Source: Filobasidium wieringae
Taxonomy: Eukaryota > Basidiomycota > Tremellomycetes > Filobasidiales > Filobasidiaceae
NCBI GenBank assembly: GCA_001600055.1
Contig: BCIV01000008.1
Location: 620,001-684,000 of the forward strand
Reading direction: 5' to 3'
Length of the DNA: 64,000 nucleotides
Shown: positions 36,435-47,622 of the stretch, piece after piece
Layout of the letters: every line of letters begins with the position of its first letter
How positions within the stretch are numbered: the first letter of the stretch is position 1
Made by a program: the position numbers and the translations under genes
The notes under the pieces: model-generated
What the model saw: only the letters and a program-made list of their open reading frames with translations
Told to the model about the DNA's origin: nothing
Database searches by the model: none

Positions 36435-37781
36435 ATGTCGCCTCAACCCAAGCAGATCGTAATCGTCGGTGGTGGAATCATTGGAACATGCACAGCGTAC
36501 TATACTGCAATCTCTCCGCACTTTTCAGCCGAGAAAGGAGACAGCGTTATCTTGGTGGAAGCTACTGAGGTTGCTGGAGCTGCTAGTGGAAAGGCGGGTG
36601 GGCTCTTGGCGTTGGATTGGCATGGTCAGGCCACGACCAGTGAGTACCGCTTGTCGATGCTGAAACCAAACAAGGCTGATGCTCTTGTTCGCGGACTTGT
36701 CCATTAATTGTTAGGTATCTCGGCACTCTCTTACAAGTTGCATGCCGAACTAGCAGATAAATATGGAGGTGATAAATGGGGATACAGAACGGTGGATACT
36801 CTTGTTAGTCGTTTTCATCGCCACATATCCTTTTCTTTCGTTTATTAAGTATATTGTCCTACATTTCGAACGATAGTCTGTCACTACCGATCTCACTGAG
36901 AAAACTCGAAAACGATCACCCGTATCATGGTTACCAGAAGGAACCGTTCATCACTCCCGAGTACTAGGTACCCAGAAGACCACTGCTCAAGTCCACCCTC
37001 AACTTTTTACTAAAGAAATCTTGCGGATGTTTCTCGAACGTCCGGGAACCAAGCTCGTACTTGGTAGTGCAGCCGGATACGACACGTCATCTCGCCACTT
37101 GTCCGTTAAACTAAAGGATACCGGTAAACTCGAAAAACTCCCGACCACTCATCTTGTCCTAGCTGCAGGACCATGGACCGGATCTCTGGCGAAAACACTG
37201 CTCCCCGCAGCTCAAGCAAAGACGATAGGCGTTTCCGGTTCACGAGCCCATAGCTTAGTACTGAAAACTGAAGAGCGCTTGACGGCCCATGCTTTGTTTA
37301 CGGATATGACGCTCGAGGATGGGGACACAGCTGAGCCGGAGATATACGCTCGACCGGATGGAACGGTTTATATGTGAGTAAATAGTGCTTCGAACGTGTT
37401 TCGACTGCTGACCGATCTCATTACGTGTCCTGTCAATTTTCTAGCTGCGGCGCATCTGACAACGAACCCCTCCCAGCCCTCTCATCGGACGTGAAACCCG
37501 ACGCATTCTCCATCGAACTACTACACACTCAAGCGGAAGCTTTGACCCCTCATTTTTCTCCTGCTGGCAGTACGACCATTGCTGAGCAAGCGTGTTTCTT
37601 ACCGATCTCAGATCGAGGTCGACCAATGATTGGACCGGTCCAGGGGATCGATGGAGTTTACGTTGCTAGTGGTCATAGTTGTTGGGGTATCACGCAAGGT
37701 CCTGGTACAGGTCTGGTGATGAGTGAGATTCTTTTGCAAGGTCAGCCGCACAGCGCGGATATCAAGAAGTTGTCAATCTAG
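36435..37781 (+). CDS. FAD-dependent oxidoreductase, DAO family, Tda3/FOXRED1-like
   Basis: Four exons: 36435-36639, 36715-36803, 36877-37373, 37445-37781; 375 residues. The N-terminus has the dinucleotide-binding Rossmann motif IVIVGGGIIG (residues 8-17) ending in a Glu (VEATEVAGAASGKAGG) that would bind the ribose of FAD. The middle has LVLAAGPWTGSLA, the second FAD contact of the D-amino-acid-oxidase fold, and the C-terminus has GVYVASGHSCWGITQGPGTG. Length and order fit yeast Tda3, a protein of late endosome and cytoplasm, and related glycine/sarcosine-oxidase-like enzymes. The substrate cannot be told from sequence. The short second intron is 73 nt with a GTTAGT donor. Confidence 0.85.
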
Positions 37782-38424
37782 TGTCTACATCTACGAACGA
37801 TATGCATCTCGGGGGATCTAGCAATGTTGGCTGAGGTGCATAACATCCCCTGCCATCTTGTCGAGATGGCTGTTCAAGGCTTGGGGATTAGGTACACCAA
37901 ATTTGGATGTAATTATTCTAGGTTCGTGTCCCTCCATAATTATTATTTTCAAATTTCGGAAGAGGAGTCCCCCGAAGAATGTCTCGCTCAGAATCTAGAG
38001 ATACTTGGATAGGTCTTGGTGAGTTGCGATTGCGTTCAGCCGGGAACGCAGGCGGGGAAATCACAAGCCCTGACCCGTTGAAGCGAGCGAAGACGGGAGA
38101 TCAAAACCGAATCATGACACGAAGCCATCAATCACTTCATTGCATTAGACCAATCCCCTTTGTATCTCGGATGCGTAGAACGCCTAGCAATCCCGATTCA
38201 CTAGTAGCTAGTAGTCTACAATACGTTGGTATCCTTTGCGGGGCTTCCAAATCCTGGTGCTGTATCACCCACCACCTCAGTGATTGCGAGCGCAACGACT
38301 TCGTCAACAATCAACAATCATCGAAATCTACCACCCAGGACCTTGCCTCAGATCGAGTTCATGTACATTATCAGGACCTGAACTCAAACTTGACAAACTG
38401 TCCCCCATCCTCAAGTCTTCGAAC
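37782..38424. other. Intergenic region before MO25
   Basis: 643 bp between two same-strand genes. From about 38240 on the plus strand is rich in C and A, as in fungal leaders. I see no gene, RNA or repeat here. Confidence 0.35.
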
Positions 38425-40089
38425 ATGAACTTCTTCTCGTCCAAATCCCGTCATAAATCGCCTGCAGAATGGGTCAGGATTCTAAAGGAGAACAGCGCAA
38501 GGTTGGAAGGTGCTCAAGATGCTGGGAATACGGCTGAAATCCGCAAAGTCAGTAAAAGATAGGGTGATATACGTAGGACTGGATAATGACTGATTCGTGT
38601 ATTCAGGCCAGCGAGGAGATATCCAGAAGTCTCCAGGCGCTGAAATCAATCCTCAATGGCGAATCAGGAGGTACGATCAGGCTCGATTGTGTTTCTGTAG
38701 GTGAAAAGATTTAAGCTGTGCTAAATCATACTTTGGCGACTATCAGACCAAGACTCTTTAGGAGGCATCACTCAACTTGCGAATGAGGTCTATTCGCAGG
38801 ATATCTTGAAGCTCCTTGTGAACAACATGCCTCGATATGATTTCGAGGTAAAGTCACCAGACTACTACTACCACGGGTCATTCTGATGACGTTGGTTTCA
38901 TTTCTCCAGGCCAAGAAGGACGCCTCGCAGATCTTCAACCTTCTCCTTCGACGACAGATCGGTCACAGAAGTCCGACAGTTGACTACGTCGGTCGGAATA
39001 AGGATTTGATTTACCTGGTTCTGCGAGGGTGAGCGACTTGTCTGTCGAGCGAGCCATCTGTCGTTGATTGTCTTGACTGATTTACGGGATCTTAATGCCA
39101 ACCATTTGATCAGATATGAAAACGAAGATGTTGCTCTAAACACTGGAACGATCCTGAAGGAGCTACTACGATACGAGAACCTGGCCAGGATATTGCTGAA
39201 CTCTGATGAGTACGTGTTCGATCTTCGATTGACCAATACGCTCTTACCTATCCTTACAACGGCACTACAGGTTCTATCTGTTTCATGAGTATATTGAGAA
39301 GACCAACTTTGGCACGAGCTGCGATGCGTTTGCGAACATGAAAGTCAGTACATATGGTCATCTTATCTGCCTTCTACTAAGCGAACAATCATGTCGCAGG
39401 AATGCCTGACGAGGCACAAGCCTATGGTTGCGCAATATCTTGATCAGCACTATGATCGAGTGAGTATTGTAAGATCATAAAGCGCAGGGTGGCTCTGCTA
39501 ACATCCTTTCCAGTTCTTCGACGCCTATAAAGGCCTCGTCCTCTCTCCGAATTACGTGACGAAACGACAATCCCTCAAGCTACTAGGAGAGATCCTCTTG
39601 GACAGAGCAAACTATGGGATAATGACTCGGTACATCGCGAGTACGGAGAATCTCCAGATCATCATGAACACGTTGAGGGATAAGAGCCGGAACATTCAAT
39701 TTGAAGCGTTCCATGTGTTCAAAGTGAGCGCATATATACCCTCTCGAGCTATAAGCTTTGATATTCTAACTGCCATTCCATATAATACTGCTCACTTAAA
39801 ACTAGGTCTTTGTCGCCAATCCGAACAAGCCACCTGCTGTTGCTAACATACTGAGGAAGAACAAAGAGAAACTTCTCATCTATCTCAGAGACTTTCACAA
39901 GGAAAGAGACGATGAACTATTCAATGTGAGTAACTAGCTGACCTCGCATCATGCAGAGTCTCATGTTTTGTGTTCCCTGAATCCAGGACGAGAAGGCGTA
40001 TCTTATCCAGCAAAGTAGGCTTCGGCGGTCGCCGTTTTCCGCGATACACCTGCTGATTGATCGCCCTCCTCTCAGTCGAGGCTCTTTAA
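38425..40089 (+). CDS. MO25: Mo25/Hym1/CAB39 scaffold of the morphogenesis (RAM/LKB1-type) kinase pathway
   Basis: Eleven exons: 38425-38547, 38607-38670, 38747-38847, 38910-39028, 39114-39209, 39271-39343, 39400-39459, 39514-39723, 39806-39925, 39987-40014, 40076-40089; 335 residues. Conserved blocks include [93 protein letters not shown] and [11 protein letters not shown]. The last intron was placed because without it the reading would run on into an unrelated 40-residue tail; with it the protein ends YLIQQIEAL, as other Mo25 proteins do. That leaves a last coding exon of only 14 nt. Mo25 binds the STRAD/Ste20-like kinase and activates LKB1 or NDR kinases, controlling polarity and cell separation. 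Confidence 0.95.
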
Positions 40090-40456
40090 CGACTTTACGA
40101 CCATTCTTGAATGCGGCCAACTATTTCAATTCCTAGTTTGTAGTCAATCTCCAACGGCAGTCCCGGCTGCTCATTCTGACGACCTTGACGAGTTTCTGGC
40201 TTGGCTTGATTGCGGCCTTTTAATTTCCCCTGTTGTGCATGTAGTGGTGGTACACGTGATGTCATGACACCGGCAATTCTATTTTTAGTCGCTTAGCCGA
40301 TTGCCTCTTATTCACCGCAGTCTATATAGCCTCCATGGTCTTGGCTTCTTGATCTTCGTTCTCCTTGTAGTCACACGATAACCTCGAGGACACCTCTCAG
40401 ACTTACACTCCAATCGATCTTCCAGATCTACCACATTCAGCAAATACAGTACTCTA
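40090..40456 (+). promoter_or_regulatory. Promoter region of the CNNM/Mam3 gene
   Basis: 367 bp. It contains CACGTG at 40253-40258 and a TATATAG sequence at about 40323, followed by C/T-rich sequence up to the ATG at 40457. Assignment as a core promoter is inference from position. Confidence 0.4.
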
Positions 40457-43400
40457 ATGGTTGAAGAAACGTCTATACCTTCCGAACTTGAACCCGATAT
40501 ATGGAACTATCGCCCCCAGCCGCATATCAATTCACAACTACATAAATCGTCCACACGAGGTGGGAGCCGAAAGCGATCCTCCCGCATACTTTTGCGTTTA
40601 TCTCTTCTTGTCGTCCTTGGCCTTACCTTTTTGACCACTGCTTGTGCAACCTCGCTCAAAAGCAAAGTTGTTGCCCAATATGCCGATCCAGATGTTCAAG
40701 TCGATCAATCAAACGCATACTCCGAGGGTATCGTCTTGGAGAAAGATCAAGATCGCTTCACATCCAAGGAACTCTCATCCCTCAGTTCGACCTTGCAATA
40801 CCTCTCTTCGACCTCCTTGACGTCCATGTTCGCCGACTATCGAGATTTCAAGAATAGGAAAAAGGAGATGTACAACTCTTTCTGGTCGGAACTTCGAGCT
40901 TCCTTTGACTCGCCAGAAGACCATGGAAAGAGAACGCTTAGCAAACGAGGCATGTCTACTGCTAACAAGGTAGAAGCCGCAATGATTGCTCCTCTAGTCA
41001 TCCTTAGGTATGTAGACCGTATCGCTTCGGCGTACCTGCTAGTGCTGAAGGCTAAACACCCTTGATATTCAACAGTGGAGTATTTGCTGGATTGACTCTT
41101 GGGTACTTTTCTGTCGATCCGACTCAGTTGCAAGTGCTCTCAATCTCTGGGACACCAACACAACAGAAATATGCAAGGAAGATCATGCCTGTCAGAAAGA
41201 ACGGACATCTGCTATTAACAAGTTTGGTCATTGTCAATATGCTGGTCAACGAGGCATTGGTAATCCACTGGTATCTTCTGTTGCTTTGAATACCAACTTA
41301 TCTGCGATCTCTTCCACAGCCTGTTGTAGCAGACGAGCCCCTTGGGGGAGGAGTACAAGCTGTCATTGTGTCTACTGTCTTGATCGTTATGTAAGTGTCC
41401 ATCTACTAAAGCTGGAATATCAATCCAAATTGATCAGTTTCTGAGTGCAGCTTCGCGGAAATCATTCCGCAGTCGGTTTGTGCCAGACATGGGCTATGGG
41501 TCGGAGCCAAGATGGCTCCTTTCGTGAGAATTCTGATGTACGCTGTGGTAAGTTCTGAATCTGGCTCACGTAGATTTTCACGTAAATTTCATGTGCTGAC
41601 TCCTACGATCATGATAGTTCATCATTGCCTATCCTGTATCTAAGCTATTAGAGTACGTTCTGGGAGCGCATCATGGGATCATTTACCGACGATCGGAGTT
41701 GAGAGAACTCATCAAAATTCATCAAGCTGGTGTGGGCGGCGGTGACTTGGACCAGGATACCGTGACGATGACACAAGGCGCTCTTGGACTACAAGACAAG
41801 GTAAGATATACCGTTACGTACCGTATATCCAAAGATGTCAACCCTGATTCTCGCGTCATCAAATTAGGTTGTCAAGGATGTTATGACTGGAATCGAACAA
41901 GTTTTCATGCTTCCACTCGACGCCAAGCTCGATTACGAGACTTTAGGGCAGGTCGTCCGATCTGGTCACTCTCGTATTCCCGTCTATACTATGGTCGAGG
42001 TGCCTGACATCGCGTCAGGAAAAGCAGGTCAAACCCGGACCGACAAACGAATTCTAGGCAATCTGCTAGTCAAGAGCTGTGTGTTACTGGATCCTGAAGA
42101 CGCCACGCCTCTCGCGACAATGCCACTGAACACAATGCCTTCGGTTCCTTGGGACGAGCCTTTGACACAGATTCTGAATGTATTCCAGGAAGGGAGATCT
42201 CATATGGCTATCGTTTCCAAGAGAGGTAAACGACTCCCTCAGGAAGCAGGCGACACCGAGTCTGTCATGTCTTCCGCGGCTGTCGGTATGAGGAAAAGAA
42301 TCTTGCGAAAAATCAAAGAGAAGGTCGCAGGTTCCGACAGCGGCTCTTCCGATGAGGAGGCCGGCAGTACCGAAAGTCAAAACGAAAAGGGCAAGGCCAA
42401 ACGCTCCGGGGGCAAGGTGGCCTCCGCGGTTCCCGGCGCAAACAAGATCGCTCAAGCCGTTCAACTCAACCAGCAAGAAATGGTATTGCCTTCCGATGCA
42501 CAGCTTGAGCCCGAGTCGATGGAAAAGGTAAGCTACCGCTTATCGTTACGTTCTCTGAATTCCTCTCACGTCTCGTGCCCTGATTTCAGTTCTTGGAAGG
42601 GCTTGAAGGAACGCCTTTGGGTATCGTGACCCTTGAAGATATCCTAGAAGCATTGATTGGCGAAGAAATCTACGACGAATTCGACCCTCCTGAAGAAACC
42701 GGCCATAATAAGTCAGCTGCTAGCGTCTTCGTACCCAAAGAGGCTTTGGAAGCCGAGCAAGCCGCAGCGATGCGCCGCCTGCAACTGAGTCAGGCTGCCA
42801 CTATTGTATTCGGCGGATCCGTCGAGCCTACCGACAGCGTAGGACCAGACATGCCCTCTTCAAACCCTACCAAGAAGCTATCCACAAGATTGGGCGTCCC
42901 GGCCGCCATGAAATTCGCCGCCAGAAGGACTCAGTCCGTTCCGGGCAAACGACGTAGCACCGGAGGTGAAGACAAAACTGTGGCAGAAGTCAAACGAGCC
43001 CATGACGTCGATACTCCTCTGCGAACCGAGTCTCCTGAACCGCTTCCTCAGCTTGAACTCGGTCCGGTCATCTCTGGAGAGACCGCCTTTCTTGATGAGA
43101 AGGGTATATCAGCTCATGCCGCTCAATTGGGTCCTTCGAAAAGGGCAGTTGCCTTTGCAGAGAAAGATCCCCTTTCTGCGGTACCGGCTCGCCTTTTAGA
43201 CGCCGTACCTTCACCCAAGTCGTCTAGTCCTGCAAGCTCCGCTGCTGCGTTACCTAGCGACCTTTCTGCTGCGGTCTTGCACGAACGCGGTCGACGAAGA
43301 GGAGCAGGCGGATCGATCACGCCACCCATCTCGATCGTCTCGCCTGGTGGTGCAGTTGCTTCTATTGGCTGTGAAATTCCGCGGGCTCAATCCGCTTCTG

Positions 43401-43522
43401 GTGTGTCTCGAACGTCAAACCATCCAGGAATAGTAGCACCTGTCCCGAGGAAAGGAGTATTCAAGAGTGCTCCGGGAGTCGTCAGCCCTACCCCCTTAAC
43501 ATCCACACCAGAACCGAACTAG
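40457..43522 (+). CDS. MAM3: CNNM/Mam3-type membrane protein (DUF21 plus CBS pair)
   Basis: Seven exons: 40457-41007, 41076-41259, 41320-41390, 41451-41547, 41618-41800, 41868-42527, 42590-43522; 892 residues. A hydrophobic helix near residue 45 (LLRLSLLVVLGLTFLTT) may be a signal anchor. The DUF21 domain (about 172-345) shows LSGVFAGLTLGYFSVDP, HLLLTSLVIVNMLVNEALP and VIFAEIIPQSVCARHG. Next comes the CBS pair, starting VVKDVMTGIEQVFMLP, split by a Lys/Ser-rich insert, and ending GTPLGIVTLEDILEALIGEEI. The last 270 residues are disordered and Ser/Pro-rich. CNNM proteins move or sense Mg2+; yeast Mam3 is vacuolar and affects metal and mitochondrial homeostasis. The membrane it uses here is inference. 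Confidence 0.93.
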
Positions 43523-43652
43523 CTTTCATTGATCAGAAATTTCAGAAACATTGTTCTTGTAAAATTGTTCTCCGTGTAGCGTAAGCCGCGTAGGCGTGCG
43601 CGAAATCGATATATGAACTTTGCGTCGAGGTGCACTTTTATATAGATATATA

Positions 43653-43673
43653 GGTCTATAGGATCTATAGACC
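43653..43673. repeat. Short perfect hairpin
   Basis: GGTCTATAG at 43653-43661 and its exact reverse complement CTATAGACC at 43665-43673 flank a 3-nt loop. It sits in an AT-rich patch between the CNNM gene and the 43.7-45.6 kb island. It could be a terminator hairpin or the scar of an insertion; nothing shows which. Confidence 0.6.
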
Positions 43674-43703
43674 AATTGAACCAATTTAAATTTTTCAGTA
43701 ACA

Positions 43704-44418
43704 ATGTCCGTACTAGATTCTCTTGTGAACGCTTTATAGCAGGAGATTGATACATCCGGGATCACTGATGCCCTCGTCGAAAGGATTCAACAACTGCCTG
43801 CAGAGATCACTGCCGCTCTCTCCGACACTGCTGAAGAGGATACATGCAAAGAGAAGCTTTTCCCTTTGTTCAAGAGGCTGCAAAAGAGGGGAATCCCGCT
43901 TCAAGAGCGGGAAGCTTTCTTTGCTTCGACTGATAAGGAGGCTCTCTCTCTGATTAAAAAAATCAATGGCATTTGGGGAAGTACAATGCAATGGCGAAAA
44001 CCTATGCTCGGAAGCGGGCTACCCAAGAAAACCAAATTGAAAGCAGTTTGAAAATTTGCTAGAACTACCAATAACTACGAGGATGCACACAACATTGTGA
44101 AGTCCTACATGACCATTAAAAAGGGCTATTATACACAAATCCATTTGCCTCCAACTGAGAGAGCTTTCAAGGACATGGTCGAGTCGAGGACCAGATCGCC
44201 GAGGAACGGGTCGAACGGATCATCGCACGGGTTGTCCGAGTCGAACAGGTCGTCGAACGGGTTTTCGAACGGGTCGTCGGTCCAACGAGTAAGTCCCCGG
44301 GTGATCGAATTTTCTTCACAGTTCGATTACTTATCACGGTATCGCTTGTTATACTCAGGTCGTTGAACGGATTGTCGAACAAGTCAGAGAGCATTTGGAG
44401 AAGCAGCAACAATGTTGA
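43704..44418 (+). pseudogene. Disrupted ORF with C-terminal coiled-coil repeat
   Basis: From the ATG at 43704 one frame reads a protein-like sequence (QEIDTSGITDALVERIQQLP, KLFPLFKRLQKRGIPLQ, DAHNIVKSYMTIKKGYYTQI) to about 44180, but it is cut by TAG after 11 codons and by TGA near 44049. From about 44172 a different frame is the convincing one: it reads repeated VERI/VERV units (DQIAEERVERIIARVV), a coiled coil made by an imperfect GTCGAACGG DNA repeat. A GTAAGT...CTCAG intron-like segment (44289-44358) is followed by VVERIVEQVREHLEK and a stop. So at least two stops and one frame shift separate this from an intact gene. Family unknown. Confidence 0.45.
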
Positions 44419-45589
44419 CATACACATAGAACAAGGATACCACCATGAAATGAACATGTCATCTCATAAAGTGGATCAGATAGAGGATTCATGGTATAGA
44501 GAGCATGCTAGCTTGTTTCAACCTGGTGTACCTGGCACACTTTATGGAGCGCAGCTACAACATTTGCGCAACAATCCTACAGGACTCAGGGAGAGTCACG
44601 AACTATTGAAGAGCGCCCTTTCGGACTGCATCTTGATTACACTGCCAATAACATTCAAGGACCTCTCAAATCTACCACGCTTTCAAAGAGACAAGAGTTC
44701 TTCAGAGGAGGAAGAGAAACTCAAAGCATGGCACAAGCTGGTTGAGACGATGTCTACAATTGAAGGTAGCGTAGTTGTTCAGACATCATGCAGAACAACC
44801 GTACTTTACAAAATCGCTTCGGCTTTGAAAGGTGACGCTTCACCATCAACTCTACAAGACCATGTGGCAGCATTGAAAAATTCCTGGAAACAGCAATTCT
44901 CTTCACTGCCCCAACCTACAAAGAATGATCACCGTCACCAGGATTCAACACAGCAGAATGGAGAACATGGAGTTTGGCACTTTGCTTGGTGGAATGAACA
45001 GGGTCATGAGCACAATGGACCAATCTGCTCTAGTGATGCAGTCAGTGGAAGCTACAGGCATTGGATTGCAGGAAATTTCTTGCATCAGATGGCTCCATTT
45101 CAAAGGCAAGCTGGGCATATCTTAAGGATACTTGAACCTGAACAGCATAAGCGGGTAAATAATGCTATGAACGCAATGGAAGATGCCAACGGTGCAATCA
45201 AGACCATCCGCACGGACCCAGCCAGCTCATTCCTTGGTATGGCAGTGGTTGCCAATCGCCAGGTCCTCCCTCATCAAGACTCTGCTGATACTAAATTTGA
45301 ATTTATTGGCATGACAAATGTCGGGCAATTCACTGGCGGTGAATTGGTCGTTGGAATAGATGGCATGCAGGTGAAACTACAATACAAGCCGGGTGATTTT
45401 TGCCTATTTAACTCGGCTTTGCTTGTTCACGCAGTCGCACCGTTTCAAGGGGAAAGGACTGCACTCGTGTTGTTCTCACATGAGAAAGTTCTCAAATCAG
45501 TTGAAACCTTCTCCAACACACCGATGGCCGTCACATCGAGGACCGACACACCGATGACCGTCACACCGATTGATGATGCGATATTGTAA
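44363..45589 (+). CDS. TET/JBP-like 2-oxoglutarate/Fe(II) dioxygenase, single exon
   Basis: One uninterrupted frame of 408 residues; the start may be the ATG at 44363 or a later one such as 44453. The C-terminal 150 residues form a double-stranded beta-helix dioxygenase: LPHQDSADTKFEF gives the H304-x-D306 iron ligands, QFTGGELVVGIDG the central strand, KPGDFCLFNSALLVH the second iron His (356), and GERTALVLFSHE the Arg (365) expected to bind 2-oxoglutarate. This spacing and the GGEL...PGD...H...R pattern match the JBP1/TET oxygenase family, which oxidises 5-methylcytosine or thymine in DNA. The N-terminal 250 residues are unrecognised. Every other large gene in the window is intron-rich, so the lack of introns suggests an origin by transfer or from a mobile element. 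The tail carries a Thr/Pro repeat (DTPMTVTPIDD). Confidence 0.6.
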   Translation: MNGLSNKSESIWRSSNNVDIHIEQGYHHEMNMSSHKVDQIEDSWYREHASLFQPGVPGTLYGAQLQHLRNNPTGLRESHELLKSALSDCILITLPITFKDLSNLPRFQRDKSSSEEEEKLKAWHKLVETMSTIEGSVVVQTSCRTTVLYKIASALKGDASPSTLQDHVAALKNSWKQQFSSLPQPTKNDHRHQDSTQQNGEHGVWHFAWWNEQGHEHNGPICSSDAVSGSYRHWIAGNFLHQMAPFQRQAGHILRILEPEQHKRVNNAMNAMEDANGAIKTIRTDPASSFLGMAVVANRQVLPHQDSADTKFEFIGMTNVGQFTGGELVVGIDGMQVKLQYKPGDFCLFNSALLVHAVAPFQGERTALVLFSHEKVLKSVETFSNTPMAVTSRTDTPMTVTPIDDAIL

Positions 45590-45629
45590 AAGATGCGAAA
45601 GCTGCGGACCGCACGAACGCATGATCCGA

Positions 45630-47622
45630 TTATGATTTCTTGAAGAAGCTCGTAAGGGACTGTTGACCCTTTTGTTTAGTCTTGCTTGCTCCAGCGACGG
45701 CACTCTTAGTCGTGACGGTCTTAGGCTTAGAGGTTTTCACGATCTCTTCCTCGATCGGCTGGGTTGAGACCGTCGATGCGAACTTCTTTGGCTTCTTGAG
45801 AGCCCGCGGTACGCCTTCATCGGAAGAGTAAGACTCTTCGCCCGAGACATCTTCCGTCACTGATTGCGATTTCGGTCAGCCCTACGCGACTTGATTGCTC
45901 GGAAAAGTCTCAGACACAGACCTATGTATCCCTTACTATTCATCTTGGTCTCTGATCGTACCACTCTCCTCCTTTTTCGAACCCTTACGGCGCCGTCCTC
46001 TTTTGTAGCCAAAGAACTGCCCCCATCGTCCGCACTTGGTGTTGTACCTCGTTTCTGTATCGCTCCAGGCCTCGAACCGGCCATACCCTTGCCGGACATT
46101 CTAGCTGAAGTTTCCTCTATGGTAGAGACAACGTGTCAGAACAGTCAAGCGCGATCGCTGACGACAAGAAAAATGCGTGCCTACCTCCTTCCAACATGTC
46201 CTCCTCCGCGATCATCGCATCACTACTCGGTACGCCAGCAGCCTCGTCGTCCCAAAAGCTTTCGAGGATAAGCTTCTCCGCGTCAGCAGAATTCAATTTG
46301 GCAAGCGGTCTAGTAAACTTATTTCCAGGCTGTTCAATACAGAACCGATTTCGTCGGACTTAGCAAGGGCCCTCGGACAGCCAGATACCAGGCAAGCTTA
46401 CGATAGAGACCCTTTTCCCTTTGCCCTTGACCAGCTCTGATTCGGTTTCCGTACCTGAAGGACTTTCCGATGTGACCTTTTTCTTCCTGATGCCCTTCTA
46501 TATGTATATATAAGTGACCGATTGCAACCTCCCATTATATGGCGAACTAGCTCACCGTATCCTTCGTTATCTCCGTGTTCCTGGTAGGCTTGTTTTCGGC
46601 TACAGCTGCGGTTACACTTTTGGCGGTGGCGGGAGCTGTTGGGCGCTTGGATTTGGTAACTATTGCTTTCGCTGCCGCAGATTTCGAAGATTCTCCAGGC
46701 TACACGAAAGAGACAGCCGTCAACCATCCCGAACATATAAGCCATTCTCATGTATCACTTACTTTGTTGGTATTGTTCAAGGCGAAGCTTCCCGATATTG
46801 AGCCATATAGAGTTGCATCTCGGTAGTCGTCCCGTTGCCGAAGACGTAAGGTTGGGGGTAAGTATTGCGCAGGGTCCTACGAGAATAAGCAGGAATTCTT
46901 ATTTAGAGTTTCAGTCTGTTTCGTATCAGATAGTATTCCTCACGCCGATCGAGCTGGATGACAGGGAGTACAGCTGTACGCTGACAGTGTTGGGTATAAG
47001 CAATTGAGATTTTTCTGACGACCCGAAGAAAGTCAGTGATGCTGCTTTGTGTCTGATGACAGATAGCATACCCTCAAGCATGTTCTTTCCGCCGACGAGT
47101 AGCATCGCTCTTCGCAAGATAGTCTGGTTCTTCAGCGGATAGGCTTCTTCCTCCTTCAACCCTGTGATACGCGGTTTTGCTTCGTTATTTGTTTTGGTAA
47201 GGTCTTCATCATCGACTTCCATCTGCGTGGCCTCTTCTTGGCTGCTAGTTGGCGTATCGCGCTTTCCATCTTGGCTTACGGAACTGCCACTATCTTCAGG
47301 CAAGTAGGTCCCGCTCAAGAGATATGTTGGAAAAAGAGCAGGGTTGGCTTCGAAATATGCAGCTAAAAGACTGGAAAGTCTTGCTGTCAGAAGATGACTC
47401 TGCCTGGCAAGCACGAAAACCACTCACTTTTTTGCGGAATTGATATCGATTGCGACCTCTCGAGCAATCTCCCTGTATGTGACCTGGATGGGAAAGTCAG
47501 ATCTCGATTATGATCTCGAAGGCATATTTCTAGTATCTTACAATCCTTTGCTCCAGCTCCACCCAGCGTGAAAGCTTCTCCGACGCCCGTTTCCGCTGTT
47601 CAGACGTTACAGAGCTTTCCAT
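45630..47622 (-). CDS. POL32: DNA polymerase delta third subunit, Pol32/Cdc27/POLD3
   Basis: Ten exons: 47542-47622, 47428-47483, 47072-47370, 46944-47014, 46763-46876, 46556-46699, 46402-46497, 46185-46317, 45922-46116, 45630-45859; 472 residues, all phases fit. The N-terminal winged-helix part reads LEQRIVTYREIAREVAIDI and LLAAYFEANPALFPTYLLSG, followed by SVQLYSLSSSSI, typical of Cdc27. A long basic and acidic disordered region ends in GYIVTEDVSGEESYSSDE, shared with POLD3, and a PCNA-interacting PIP box QQSLTSFF (Q462, L465, F468, F469) four residues from the end. It links the catalytic polymerase to PCNA and is needed for break-induced replication. Divergent from NAS6. Confidence 0.92.

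Noticed and set aside
39987..40138. Alternative C-terminus of Mo25 without the last intron
   Set aside because: It adds about 40 residues unlike any Mo25 protein, whereas splicing restores the family's normal end.
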